A DNA stretch of 64,000 bases from Bartonella sp. M0283 (GCF_016100455.1 NZ_JACFSK010000001.1:1612001-1676000), one strand, 5' to 3'; shown: positions 46,625 to 55,714, numbered from the stretch's first letter. A program made the numbers and translations. The notes: generated from the sequence alone by a model not told the origin.

Positions 46625-46750
46625 AAAAACCTCTTAGGTTAAAGTTCAAGGCATTTATGCCCTTTTTTCCGTTTTATTATTATTCTATCAGAGAATAGAT
46701 GAATAAACCTTAAAGCGCCAAGCTTTCAAGCCCTTATACAGAACTTGAAT

Positions 46751-46782
46751 AAAGGGAGCCGGTTGAAGACGACGCTCCCTTT
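46751..46782 (-). terminator. Terminator after flgH
   Basis: AAAGGGAGC and GCTCCCTTT form a perfect 9-bp stem with a 14-base loop, followed on the minus strand by ATTC. It ends the flgB-flgH transcript 23 bp past the flgH stop codon. Confidence 0.75.
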
Positions 46783-46804
46783 ATCATCAAATTTACCAAT
46801 TCTA

Positions 46805-47545
46805 TCAGAATGGCGATATCTGGTTCATAATCTGCTGGCCATAAGGCGGTTGCTGAATCTCGCTCATGCGACCACGCCCACCGTAAGAAATACGGGCTTC
46901 AGCGATTTTATCATATTCGATCGTGTTATTACCGGTAATATCACGCGGACGAACAACACCGGCAACATTCAGAACACGCAATTCGTAGTTGACGCGAACT
47001 TCCTGCGAACCGTTGATAACCAGATTACCATTCGGCAATACATCTGTAACAACTGCTGCAACCGACAATTTGATGTCTTCCTTACGTTCAACCTTCGCAT
47101 CGCCTTTCGAGTGTGCGGTTGAATCGCCATTTACGCTACCACCGTTTTTGCCGATCAGCGGGTAAGTCGCACCCAATGTATATTTGCCATTGGCATCACG
47201 TTTCAAATCGCTCTTGTTATTCAAATTGGCACGGTCATTGATCAAAATCTGGACCGTCAATACGTCGCCCGGTTTCATCGCACGCGGGTCGCGGTAAAAG
47301 CTATTTGATGAAGACCGATAAAGCGAATATTTGCTTTCTTTCGGTTTTGTCGGATAAATATCGGGGTTCATCGAGGGAGCATAGCCGAGATCTGCCCGAA
47401 CCGGCGAAAAATCCGGCACCGAGTTAAAATCTTTTGTATTGTAAGAACAGCCAGAAAGCGCAACCGTTGCCAGAACGACACTGATAAGCGCGACTCTTGA
47501 TTTACGGATGTCTAAAACGTTTTTCATTTGTTCAACTTTCTTCAT
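46805..47545 (-). CDS. flgH: Flagellar L-ring lipoprotein FlgH
   Basis: A 246-residue outer-membrane lipoprotein of the basal body L ring. The lipobox is VALSGC near residue 33. Marks are SLYRSSSNSFYRDPRAMKPGDVLTVQI, the VLPNGNLVINGSQEVRVNYELRVLNVAGVVRPRDI segment and the ARISYGGRG end. The start overlaps the motE stop as ATGA. A start six codons later (47527) is also possible and would shorten the n-region. Confidence 0.95.
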   Translation of the reverse strand: MKKVEQMKNVLDIRKSRVALISVVLATVALSGCSYNTKDFNSVPDFSPVRADLGYAPSMNPDIYPTKPKESKYSLYRSSSNSFYRDPRAMKPGDVLTVQILINDRANLNNKSDLKRDANGKYTLGATYPLIGKNGGSVNGDSTAHSKGDAKVERKEDIKLSVAAVVTDVLPNGNLVINGSQEVRVNYELRVLNVAGVVRPRDITGNNTIEYDKIAEARISYGGRGRMSEIQQPPYGQQIMNQISPF

Positions 47546-48141
47546 TGGCCTGCTTTTACAGCCTTTGGTGCCGGTTTGTTTTCCGGCGGAAGTTTTTGTG
47601 CACTCACCAGAACCTTGGTCAGATTGGCTGATTTTTCCGGTGGCAATTCATTCATAATGGCACTTGAGATACGCGGCGTCAGTTTCAACATAATGGCGGC
47701 TGCGGCAAAATCATCAACCAGCGCCAATTGTGCAGCTGCTGCATCGGGACGCATTTTGGAAATGATGTTGACAAGTGAATCCTGCGCTTTTGCCAAAAAT
47801 TCGTTTCTCTTGTTCAGCCAGTTTTCGTATTCCTGACGTTTTTCTTCCAGAACCTTGATGCGATCATCGATCTGCATGCGTAATTGCTGCAATTGCTGGC
47901 TCTGTAGTTCGAAGCGGGCATCTGCCGCCTGACTGTCAATATTTCCGCAGAATTTTTCAATTTCATCCTGCGAGGCATTGGCAGAGGGGAGTGTACGCTG
48001 CGGCGAAGGAGCCGAAGGAATGGTGGATGATTTGTTCGGGCTTGAAGTCGCAGCACCTTTTTGTGCCAAAGCGTTATTCATGAGCCCGCACAGAGGAACC
48101 AATCCCAGAATTGCCAGAACTTTACGCCGAGATCCGATCAT
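47542..48141 (-). CDS. motE: MotE family periplasmic chaperone
   Basis: A 199-residue exported protein with a signal peptide (about 1-27, NNALA). A Ser/Pro/Thr-rich segment, a coiled coil (about 75-115, LQQLRMQIDDRIKVLEEKRQEYENWL) and a MgtE-N-like helical domain (RPDAAAAQLALVDDFAAAAIMLKLTPRISSAIMNELPPEKSANLTKVL) follow. In Sinorhizobium MotE stabilises MotC for the stator. Overlaps with flgI and flgH (ATGA each) place it in the flgB operon. Confidence 0.9.
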   Translation of the reverse strand: MIGSRRKVLAILGLVPLCGLMNNALAQKGAATSSPNKSSTIPSAPSPQRTLPSANASQDEIEKFCGNIDSQAADARFELQSQQLQQLRMQIDDRIKVLEEKRQEYENWLNKRNEFLAKAQDSLVNIISKMRPDAAAAQLALVDDFAAAAIMLKLTPRISSAIMNELPPEKSANLTKVLVSAQKLPPENKPAPKAVKAGQ

Positions 48142-49400
48142 TGAACCACAAGCTCCGCATGAAGTGCACCGGACGTTTTAATCGCCTGAAGGATGGCGAT
48201 GATGCCGGTGGGCTTGACACCGATCTGGTTCAAACCTTTAACCAGATTGTCGAGATTGGTACCACCAAGAATACCAATATTGGACGTTTGTTCATTTGCA
48301 TCGACGGCTGTTTGCGGCAAAACGACCGTGTCACCCGTTTCACTGAACGGCTCGGGTTGTGACGCATAAGGCGTTTCGGTAACACGAACAGTCAAGCTGC
48401 CATGCGAAATGGCAACACGCGAAACACGAACCTTTTCACCGATAACAACAGTACCTGTACGTTCATCAACAACAACACGGGCAACTTCGTCTGTCGGAAT
48501 GGGAAGCCCCTCGATTTCTGCAATGAAACGGGCGGCCGTAATACTTGCCGGTTTTTTCAAAACAACCGTTTTGGCATCGCGTTCTTTTGCAACGCTTTGA
48601 TGATAGCGTTTATTGGCAAAAACATTGACAAGATCGGCAACGCGGATAGCTGTTGAAAAATCCGGATTATGCAATTCCAGAACAATATCGGCATCGCGGT
48701 TGAAATTGCCTTCAACTTTACGCTCGACCAACGCACCATTCGGAATACGACCGGAAGTCGGAACCCCTTGAGTTACCGTTTCTGCGGCACCTTGTGCTGC
48801 AAAACCGGAAATGATCATATTACCTTGTGCAACAGCATAGGTTTCGCCATCCGCACCAAGAAGTGGTGTCATAACCAGCGTACCACCCTGTAAGGACTTT
48901 GCGTCACCCAGTGATGAAACACTGACATCAATTCTTGAACCTGGTGTTGCAAACGGCGGAATATCGGCCGTCACAATAACTGCGGCAATATTGTTGGCAC
49001 GCGAGGCACCAGCCGGCGGGCTAATACCCAGATTGTCCAGCATGGCGCGCAAAGATTGTTCTGTAAAAGGTGAATTACGTAACGAGTCGCCTGTACCATT
49101 AAGACCGATAACCAAACCATAACCGACAAGCTGGTTTTCACGGACGCCCTGAATTTCTGCAATATCTTTCAATCTTGCAACAACGCCGGGGCGTGAAAGG
49201 TCGGAATAGCGCATCTTTGCCGGATCACCACCCGAACCGAGCCATGAAGCATCGGATGCGGCTTCGGAATTGAAATGGCGAACATTGCGGCCACCTTCAT
49301 CGGCGAATGCGGGCATAACACCCATCAATAAAGCCGCAACGATTCCTAAAGAACGACCAATCTTTAACGAACGACCAATCCCAAACGAACAACCAATCAT
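48138..49400 (-). CDS. flgI: Flagellar P-ring protein FlgI
   Basis: A 420-residue periplasmic P-ring protein. The signal peptide ends near PAFA-D (residue 34). The mature part has RLKDIAEIQGVRENQLVGYGLVIGLNGTGDSL, the NIAAVIVTADIPPFATPGSRIDVSVSSLGDA block and GTNLDNLVKGLNQIGVKPTGIIAILQAIKTSGALHAELVV. The n-region is unusual: six residues (GRSLGI-like) recur three times because of an 18-bp DNA repeat at 49351-49398. The flgA stop overlaps by ATGA. Confidence 0.94.
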   Translation of the reverse strand: MIGCSFGIGRSLKIGRSLGIVAALLMGVMPAFADEGGRNVRHFNSEAASDASWLGSGGDPAKMRYSDLSRPGVVARLKDIAEIQGVRENQLVGYGLVIGLNGTGDSLRNSPFTEQSLRAMLDNLGISPPAGASRANNIAAVIVTADIPPFATPGSRIDVSVSSLGDAKSLQGGTLVMTPLLGADGETYAVAQGNMIISGFAAQGAAETVTQGVPTSGRIPNGALVERKVEGNFNRDADIVLELHNPDFSTAIRVADLVNVFANKRYHQSVAKERDAKTVVLKKPASITAARFIAEIEGLPIPTDEVARVVVDERTGTVVIGEKVRVSRVAISHGSLTVRVTETPYASQPEPFSETGDTVVLPQTAVDANEQTSNIGILGGTNLDNLVKGLNQIGVKPTGIIAILQAIKTSGALHAELVVQ

Positions 49401-49858
49401 TGTCCACCTACCCTGACACTACCGTCAGACAAGACCGTACCGCTCACAATACGACCGGAATCGACATTGCGAACCTTGATAAAATCACCTGCACTGCCGG
49501 GTTCCATTGAAACTCCCGATGCAGTAATGACGAGGTCACCGGCGTTGAAAACCAGTTTTGTTGATTGACCACGTTCAATCAGAACCGGATCTCCCAAAGA
49601 AGATAACGAGATCGGCCGGCCGGCCGGCAATGTACGTTTAGCAACCTTGTTCAAAGCTTGCTTGACATCGGTTACATATAAAGGAGCTGCATCAACCTTG
49701 ATGTAAAACATCCTTTCGCTGAGACCGACATTGCTTACAGGCTGTCCGGCATAGACTGTCGTAGTCGGAACGAGAAAGCCTATCCTATCCGCATAGGCTT
49801 GCGTTATCGATGCAGTCGACAACAATAAACCAGCAATAAGGAGAGAAAGCTTTTTCAT
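49397..49858 (-). CDS. flgA: P-ring assembly chaperone FlgA
   Basis: A 153-residue periplasmic protein with signal peptide (about 1-23, QAYA). It contains the SAF-type domain with TTTVYAGQPVSNVGL, then AGRPISLSSLGDPVLIERGQSTKLVFNAGDLVITASGVSMEPGSAGDFIKVRN and SGRIVSGTVLSDGSV. It is the short form common in Rhizobiales, without the longer N-terminal domain of enteric FlgA. It is coupled to flgI by ATGA. Confidence 0.92.
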   Translation of the reverse strand: MKKLSLLIAGLLLSTASITQAYADRIGFLVPTTTVYAGQPVSNVGLSERMFYIKVDAAPLYVTDVKQALNKVAKRTLPAGRPISLSSLGDPVLIERGQSTKLVFNAGDLVITASGVSMEPGSAGDFIKVRNVDSGRIVSGTVLSDGSVRVGGQ

Positions 49859-49864
49859 TTTAAA

Positions 49865-50668
49865 TTACCTTAAATTCTTCGAAACAACTGCCGACATTTC
49901 ATCTGCGGCCTGAATAACTTTCGAATTCATTTCATAAGCACGTTGAGCAGCTATCAATTCGGTAATTTCTTTAACCGGATCAACGTTCGAAGCTTCGAGA
50001 TAGCCTTGCATGATCGTGCCATAATTTTCTTCACCGGGATTGCCTGCAATCGGTGCACCCGAAGCCTGTGTCTCACGAAAAAGATTGTCACCAACCGGCT
50101 CGAGGCCTGCTTCATTGGTAAAATTGATCATGTTGAGACGACCGGCTTCAACCGGAGCAGCATCGGCATCGGGCTGATAGGTTACACGACCATCTGCACT
50201 CACGGTAATAATGCCGTTCTTGCCGAGTTCGTTCGGAACCGTAATGACTGGCTGAACAAGATTGCCATCAAGGGTAACAACCTGTCCGTTTTCATTCAGG
50301 TTGAATGCACCCGAGCGGGTATAAAACGTATTGCCATTCGGATCCTGAATTTCAAAATAACCTCGTCCACGGATTGCCAAATCCAGTGAATTGGTTGTCT
50401 GGACGAATGAACCTTGCATATTGTTTTTACGAACGGCAGCTGTACGAACACCAAGACCGACAATGGCACCTTCCGGAATAGTCGCTTCATTCATCATATT
50501 CGGGACGCCAACAGCGCGATCTGTCGTATACATAAGATCGCTGAATTCGGCGCGGGAGCGTTTATAACCAGTGGTGTTGATGTTTGCGATGTTGTTTGCA
50601 ATCACATCAAGATTGGTCTGCTGGGCGTTCATACCGGTGGCCGCAATTGATAAAGATCTCATAACCAT
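49865..50668 (-). CDS. flgG: Distal rod protein FlgG
   Basis: A 267-residue exported rod protein. N-terminal [45 protein letters not shown] and C-terminal [43 protein letters not shown] are diagnostic. Starts at 50668 or two codons later (50662) are both compatible with the GGGA ribosome-binding site. The flgA gene follows 6 bp later and fliE precedes by 54 bp. Confidence 0.96.
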   Translation of the reverse strand: MVMRSLSIAATGMNAQQTNLDVIANNIANINTTGYKRSRAEFSDLMYTTDRAVGVPNMMNEATIPEGAIVGLGVRTAAVRKNNMQGSFVQTTNSLDLAIRGRGYFEIQDPNGNTFYTRSGAFNLNENGQVVTLDGNLVQPVITVPNELGKNGIITVSADGRVTYQPDADAAPVEAGRLNMINFTNEAGLEPVGDNLFRETQASGAPIAGNPGEENYGTIMQGYLEASNVDPVKEITELIAAQRAYEMNSKVIQAADEMSAVVSKNLR

Positions 50669-50722
50669 TGGACTTTTCCCTTTATTTCTTTCATTTGCTC
50701 AAGTGTTACCCGAACCAACCGG

Positions 50723-51073
50723 TTAAATTTGCATACGACTAACTTCGAGATAGGCCTGAACGATCTTGTCTCTGATGGCAATTGCTGTGTTCAATGAACG
50801 TTCGGCATCCATTACCGAATTAACAACTTCACGAACCGACACGTCGCCACCTTCCATTTTTTGCATTGAAAGGCTTTCGGCCTTTTCAAGATTGTTTCCG
50901 ACGGCGCCGCTAACTTCAGCGAGTACCTGATCGAAACTAGGACTTTTTACACCCTGAGCCTGACCTGTAGCTTGCGTGTCTAATGAAGTTGTCTGGCTGG
51001 CATTAGCGCCGTAGGATTGCCCCAACCTTTCAAGAGCGGCACGTGTTGTTGCTGATGTTAACGACTGTATCAT
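50723..51073 (-). CDS. fliE: Hook-basal body protein FliE
   Basis: A 116-residue exported adapter between MS ring and rod. C-terminal VREVVNSVMDAERSLNTAIAIRDKIVQAYLEVSRMQI is typical. The ATG at 51073 has GGGGA at a good distance; a TTG two codons earlier is less likely. Its ribosome-binding site is inside the end of the tiny ORF 51076-51264. Confidence 0.92.
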   Translation of the reverse strand: MIQSLTSATTRAALERLGQSYGANASQTTSLDTQATGQAQGVKSPSFDQVLAEVSGAVGNNLEKAESLSMQKMEGGDVSVREVVNSVMDAERSLNTAIAIRDKIVQAYLEVSRMQI

Positions 51074-51075
51074 TA

Positions 51076-51264
51076 TCAAATCCCCGTCATTTTCAGTGCA
51101 TTTGCAAGCAAATGTGCAGACCGGCAGATAACTTCGAGATTGGCTTTATAGTTACTTTCATCGCTAATCTTTATAGTCTGGCCTTTGATGTTGATCTCAT
51201 TATTACTCAATTGTTCTTCAAGCTTCGAAAGATTTTCATCTTTATTTATAATTATGGTTTTCAA
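51076..51264 (-). CDS. Tiny protein between flgC and fliE, resembling the FlgC C-terminus
   Basis: A 62-residue ORF with TTG start, AGAGG ribosome-binding site at a proper 8-base distance, and tight packing: 4 bp after the flgC stop, 2 bp before the fliE ATG. Its last 24 residues (YKANLEVICRSAHLLANAL..) resemble the last 24 of FlgC (YEANLQVIRQARDLVSQTI..), the D0 helix of rod proteins. The first 38 residues are hydrophilic and different. It could be a degenerate C-terminal copy of flgC or a small rod-related factor. The start codon and lack of a known family keep confidence moderate. Confidence 0.6.
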   Translation of the reverse strand: MKTIIINKDENLSKLEEQLSNNEINIKGQTIKISDESNYKANLEVICRSAHLLANALKMTGI

Positions 51265-51268
51265 CTTA

Positions 51269-51685
51269 TTAACCTCTCAGCAGGTCAATTGTCTGGGATA
51301 CGAGATCCCGGGCCTGACGAATAACTTGTAGATTTGCTTCATAAGACCGGTTTGCTTCACGCATATCGGCCATTTCAACAATTGCATTCACGTTCGGATA
51401 TTTCACATAACCGTTTGCATCAGCCGCCGGATGACCCGGTTCGTATTTGACAATATAAGGTGATTTATCGGTAGAAATACGGGCAATCTCTACACCTTGA
51501 GCATCCGCATAAGGATTAAGAGCGGCTTCGAAACTGACTGTCTTGCGTTGATAGGGATTTGCTGCGGCAGTATCTCCCGTCGAATTCGCATTGGCCATAT
51601 TTTCAGCAATAATACGAAGGCGGGTTGATTGGGCTGCAAGGCCGGTTGTTGCGACACGGCCGGCTGCAATGAGTGGATCAGACAT
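51269..51685 (-). CDS. flgC: Proximal rod protein FlgC
   Basis: A 138-residue exported rod protein. Marks are AAQSTRLRIIAENMANANSTG, the TVSFE segment and C-terminal NAIVEMADMREANRSYEANLQVIRQARDLVSQTIDLL. The ATG at 51685 has AAAGGAGG nine bases upstream; a GTG two codons earlier is too close. It follows flgB directly. Confidence 0.95.
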   Translation of the reverse strand: MSDPLIAAGRVATTGLAAQSTRLRIIAENMANANSTGDTAAANPYQRKTVSFEAALNPYADAQGVEIARISTDKSPYIVKYEPGHPAADANGYVKYPNVNAIVEMADMREANRSYEANLQVIRQARDLVSQTIDLLRG

Positions 51686-51687
51686 GA

Positions 51688-52074
51688 TCACGATCCTCCT
51701 TTAACGGTTGCCATCATCATACGATGAAAGGCTTTTACGATAACGGTGTTGAGTGACATTTGCTGGCCGATTTCACCACCTTTACGCATTTCTTCTTCCA
51801 GATTGACGTTATTACCGGAATGAGTGGTTTCAATCGTATCTTCGGGCCGCATCGCATGGGATTCCATGCCATTGTCCGTGACATCCATGTGTTTACTGTT
51901 TGTTACAGCCATTGCCATGGTATCATTGTTGAGAATTGCAGCGAAGTCTTTTACGTCACGCGCTTTGTATCCGGGAGTATTAACGTTAGCAACGTTACTC
52001 GCGACAGTCTTTTGGCGCGTTGCCAACCAGTCTGCTTGTTTATTTGCTATATCGAAAAGATTTACCGGACCCAT
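51688..52074 (-). CDS. flgB: Proximal rod protein FlgB
   Basis: A 128-residue exported rod protein with VNLFDIANKQADWLATRQKTVASNVANVNTPGYKARDVKDF at the N-terminus and QMSLNTVIVKAFHRMMMATVKG at the C-terminus. It is the first gene of the flgB-flgC-(tiny ORF)-fliE-flgG-flgA-flgI-motE-flgH transcript, with the best copy of the direct-repeat promoter 28-59 bp upstream of the ATG. Confidence 0.95.
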   Translation of the reverse strand: MGPVNLFDIANKQADWLATRQKTVASNVANVNTPGYKARDVKDFAAILNNDTMAMAVTNSKHMDVTDNGMESHAMRPEDTIETTHSGNNVNLEEEMRKGGEIGQQMSLNTVIVKAFHRMMMATVKGGS

Positions 52075-52101
52075 TGTCGTATACTCTATTGAACAGAATA
52101 A

Positions 52102-52133
52102 ACAATAGGACCCTAAACTTGCGCGAGACTTGC
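52102..52133 (-). promoter_or_regulatory. Candidate FtcR-type promoter of the flgB operon
   Basis: On the minus strand: GCAAG, TCTCGC, GCAAG, ten bases TTTAGGGTCC, TATTGT. Both boxes are perfect and 11 bp apart. The -10 lies about 28 bp before the ATG. Confidence 0.65.
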
Positions 52134-52511
52134 GTTTGAAATGTTTTTTAAAAAATATAAATATATCAAATATTTCAGTGAGTTATCACAAAAACAAAGC
52201 CTGTTTTTAAGAATCCGGTGGCGCTAAAGCAATGAATTTTGGCAATTCTTACCCAAAGACTTCATTTAATATCTTTCATTAATCAGATCGTTCCGGTCAT
52301 TAATCAAATAGCGCTCTCAAGCGCATCTTACATTCAGAAACCAAAGTCGAGAATAGAACAAACTGAAGATAAAGCGGTATGTTCCAGAAAACGTCTTTTC
52401 TTCGAGTGTCTTCCCTACAAATGGCTTACCTGCCTGTTTCGGGATAATCGGCTTTTATGATAGTTTACGCTTTTCGAGACTCCATATTAAACTTATTGAT
52501 TGACCGGCAAC
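52134..52511. other. Gene-free region between the 52512 gene and flgB promoter
   Basis: No supported gene. At its left edge a perfect 18-bp direct repeat (52490-52507 and 52509-52526, period 19) spans the stop codon of the unknown gene. No terminator hairpin is evident. Confidence 0.5.
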
Positions 52512-53426
52512 TTATTGATTGACCGGAATTATTCCTTTCGAGGTCTTGAGAGCAACTTTACCGGTTTCGCTATCTTTCATAACACGAACATAATAACTTC
52601 CATCAGGAAGTTTGCTGCCGGGTCTGGCGAACCAATAACCCTGATCATATTCTATCATTGCCATTCCATTGACAACATCTTTGACAACATAGGGCTTCGA
52701 CTTTGGAGCGGATGGTTTCAAGCTTCCGTCAGTCTTGTCCGGATTCTCGCTTTTGGGAAGCCCCCGTCCATTTGACATAATCGCTTTCTTTGAATCATAG
52801 TCACGCGTGGCATAAGGATCGACGTGATCGACAAGTTCAAAATGCGAGCGCTTGTACCAGCCTTCATGAGGTTTGAATGTGCCTACCGCTGCCGGCTTAC
52901 TGTCGGATGCACCTGTCCCGCCCTGCCCGCCAATCTGGAACGCATAGACCACAAATGGCAAACTGCCGCAGCCGATTGCCATAGCAACCCCCATGGCACG
53001 CAACATGGAATCAACAGAACTGAAAATTCCAAAAAACATACCCGTAGACGAACTCGCTGCCGAATTTGCAAATGTGAATGCTTGCAAACCTGCCAAACCC
53101 GCAGATATTGCCGCAATCATTCTTTTGAAAACACCGGCATGCTTTTTATCGTCAACCGCTCCAACTGTGCTTGCACCTATCGGCGAAAGCTCGTCAGGAT
53201 TACGCCAAATCAACCACCATTTGCTTTTATTTTTTTCACTATTATTCTGGATCACCCGATCGGATTCAATGTTTTCAAGATCGGACAACAGCTTTGCCAA
53301 TTCTTGTTCCGTGTCATCGCTGCGTTTTTTATTGGCCAGATTTTTCATCCTGAAGCCACCGAACTTTTGATAGGATTCGCTACTAAAGCCCGGAAAAGAT
53401 GAACCAAAATTTGTAATATCGGTCAT
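52512..53426 (-). CDS. Flagellar-locus membrane protein of unknown function
   Basis: A 304-residue protein. A charged N-terminal part (about 28-70, helical, EQELAKLLSDLENIESD) precedes two hydrophobic stretches (about 105-125 and 140-162). A Pro/Ser/Lys-rich region follows, and a C-terminal segment (about 240-300, YVVKDVVNGMAMIEYDQGYWFARPGSKLPDGSYYVRV) resembles a small SH3- or OB-like fold. Rhizobiales flagellar loci commonly carry an uncharacterised gene in this place between fliI and flgB. It starts 24 bp after fliI with GGAG. No function is known to me. Confidence 0.8.
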   Translation of the reverse strand: MTDITNFGSSFPGFSSESYQKFGGFRMKNLANKKRSDDTEQELAKLLSDLENIESDRVIQNNSEKNKSKWWLIWRNPDELSPIGASTVGAVDDKKHAGVFKRMIAAISAGLAGLQAFTFANSAASSSTGMFFGIFSSVDSMLRAMGVAMAIGCGSLPFVVYAFQIGGQGGTGASDSKPAAVGTFKPHEGWYKRSHFELVDHVDPYATRDYDSKKAIMSNGRGLPKSENPDKTDGSLKPSAPKSKPYVVKDVVNGMAMIEYDQGYWFARPGSKLPDGSYYVRVMKDSETGKVALKTSKGIIPVNQ

Positions 53427-53450
53427 GATTGAAATTCTCCTGCGCCGCTT

Positions 53451-54830
53451 TTAAGCCGCCTGACTTTTCAGGGCTTTGGCAAGATCATCATAAGGATCGC
53501 GGGAAACCGGTGTATCCGGTGACTGGTTCATAGCATCGTAAATCCTCGGCACCAAAACCACCGCCTGATCAAGAACCGGATCCGAACCGGGACGGTAGGC
53601 ACCCATAGCGCGTAGATCACGCGTTTCTTCATAGCGTGAAATCATCTCTTTCAAACTTCTGACAAGCTTTTTTTGTTCAGGACTCCAGCTATGCGGTGCT
53701 AAACGGGAAATAGAACCCGGAATGTCAATCGCCGGATAGCGCCCTTGTGCAGCTATTGCTCTGTCGAGCACAATATGACCATCCAAAATACCACGAATGG
53801 CATCGGCAATCGGGTCGTTATGGTCATCGCCATCAACCAGAACTGCATAGACACCGGTAATTGACCCTTTTCCTTCCGGCCCCGGACCGGCGCGTTCCAA
53901 TAAACGGGGCAAATCGCTGAACACGCTTGGCGGGAAACCACGGGAAACCGGCGGCTCGCCAGCTGCAATTGCCACCTCGCGGGCGGCGAGCGCATAACGC
54001 GTAATGGAGTCGACCATCAATAATACATTGTCGCCCAAGGAACAAAAATATTCGGCAATTGTCGTAGCCATTGCCGGCGCTAACCGACGCATCATCGGAC
54101 TTTCATCTCCTGTTGCAACGACTGTGACAACTTTGGAAAGCTTTCCCTTCATCGTATCGTCAAGCATATCGCGAACTTCACGACCACGTTCTCCGGTCAA
54201 TGCCAAGACCACTGTGTCAAAATCATCGGTTGCGGTCATCATTGCCAATAATGTCGATTTACCAACACCGGAACCGGCAAAAATACCGATACGCTGGCCG
54301 AAACAGAGCGGCGTAAATATATCAATAACTTTAACACCTGTGCGCAACCCTTTACCGACCCGTGCCCTTTTAAGGGCGGGTACAGCCTGCGTTTCAACCG
54401 GCATCTTTCTGGGGCCGGTGGCAATGGGACCCAAATCATCGATTGCCTCTCCCAACGCATTGACCACCCGACCTTTCCACGATTTGTCGGGAGAAACGAG
54501 CAAAGGTCCGTTTGCAAATACAGATGCATTAAGTGCCGGAACAAGAGTTTCATCATAAGGCTTGATCAGCACATGATCTTCATTCACACGAATGATTTCG
54601 CCGCGCGCCATGTTGTGTCCGCAATCGATCAGGACACTATCGCCAAGCGCAACTTCATCGGAAAGCCCGCGTGCTTCGACCGCGACGCGTGAAACATCAC
54701 TCACCACACCTCCTTTGCTGACCAAAGGCGACTGTTGGTGTTTTTCATGTTCGGCAAAAGCAACGAGTAAAGACAAGGCATTCGTACGGGAAATGCCAAA
54801 ATCACTATTTTCTTCCGGGCTCTGTTCCAT
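53451..54830 (-). CDS. fliI: Flagellum-specific ATPase FliI
   Basis: A 459-residue cytosolic ATPase that helps load export substrates. Walker A is FAGSGVGKSTLLAMM near residue 160; Walker B is LLMVDSITRYALAAREVAIAAGEPP. The C-terminal part has IDIPGSISRL and RRLAP-type arginine. The ATG at 54830 (MEQSPEEN) has GGAAAAA upstream; a TTG ten codons earlier is possible but less likely. flgF ends 60 bp upstream of this start. Confidence 0.95.
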   Translation of the reverse strand: MEQSPEENSDFGISRTNALSLLVAFAEHEKHQQSPLVSKGGVVSDVSRVAVEARGLSDEVALGDSVLIDCGHNMARGEIIRVNEDHVLIKPYDETLVPALNASVFANGPLLVSPDKSWKGRVVNALGEAIDDLGPIATGPRKMPVETQAVPALKRARVGKGLRTGVKVIDIFTPLCFGQRIGIFAGSGVGKSTLLAMMTATDDFDTVVLALTGERGREVRDMLDDTMKGKLSKVVTVVATGDESPMMRRLAPAMATTIAEYFCSLGDNVLLMVDSITRYALAAREVAIAAGEPPVSRGFPPSVFSDLPRLLERAGPGPEGKGSITGVYAVLVDGDDHNDPIADAIRGILDGHIVLDRAIAAQGRYPAIDIPGSISRLAPHSWSPEQKKLVRSLKEMISRYEETRDLRAMGAYRPGSDPVLDQAVVLVPRIYDAMNQSPDTPVSRDPYDDLAKALKSQAA

Positions 54831-54889
54831 AAAATTTTTCCAAAAAAATGATAATCTCAAGCGGCTAAAATTTCAGTCCTGATGAACTG

Positions 54890-55627
54890 TTATTGGTTTT
54901 TACCACCCAAAGTCTGAATTGCCTGCGAACTTCTTTCTTCCTGTTGACGCATCATAGCTTCAACACGTTCGAAAGCTCTTGAAACTTCGATAAGACGGGT
55001 CATCTCGACAACACCATTGACATTGGAGTTTTCCAGAAAGCCCTGTACAACGCCGTTTGCCGCATCACCTTGAACCGGAATAGGTGCCTTGTCGGGAATA
55101 ACGGAAGCATTGGGACCATAATGCAGATTGCTGTCCGGCTGGAATTGATAAAGACCGATAGCTGCTACCTGCAAATTGTTTTGATAAATTGCACCGTCGG
55201 CGGCAATGCGCGGGGTGCCGTTTGCCGGATCAATTTGGATAGGTGCACCACCATTATCCAGAAACGGATATCCCTGAACCGATACAAGCCCACCTTCCTG
55301 GGTCATAATCATACGCCCGTCACGGGTATAGACCTGACCATTCGGCGTTTGGAGCGAAAAATAGGAATCGCCATTAACAGCGATATCAAGAGGATTGCCG
55401 GTTTGCGTAACCGGCCCACGATTGGTCGAGATATAAGTTTTTCCGGCGCTACTGAAATTAACGTTCTGGTTATTGTCGCGGGCAACAGGGGAAACAAGAG
55501 ATTCAAACTTCATCTCTTCCGACCGAAAACCTGTTGTGTTTACATTGGCCATATTACGCGCAATGGTTTCCATGCGCCTTTCTAAACTGATTTGCCCCGA
55601 AACACCAACATAGATCGGATTTTGCAT
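54890..55627 (-). CDS. flgF: Proximal rod protein FlgF
   Basis: A 245-residue exported rod protein: N-terminal ISLERRMETIARNMANVNTTGFRSEEMKF, the PLDIAVNGDSYFSLQTPNGQVYTRDG block, and C-terminal NSNVNGVVEMTRLIEVSRAFERVEAMM. The ATG at 55627 has AAGGAC upstream; a TTG one codon earlier is not needed. It lies between the DUF1217 gene and fliI. Confidence 0.94.
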   Translation of the reverse strand: MQNPIYVGVSGQISLERRMETIARNMANVNTTGFRSEEMKFESLVSPVARDNNQNVNFSSAGKTYISTNRGPVTQTGNPLDIAVNGDSYFSLQTPNGQVYTRDGRMIMTQEGGLVSVQGYPFLDNGGAPIQIDPANGTPRIAADGAIYQNNLQVAAIGLYQFQPDSNLHYGPNASVIPDKAPIPVQGDAANGVVQGFLENSNVNGVVEMTRLIEVSRAFERVEAMMRQQEERSSQAIQTLGGKNQ

Positions 55628-55714
55628 CAATCTTTGTCCTTTCTTGCCCAGACAGTGTCACGACGTCTGGCTTCCAATGAGGCGGACAAAAGATCAACGC
55701 AAAAAGCGCTATGA

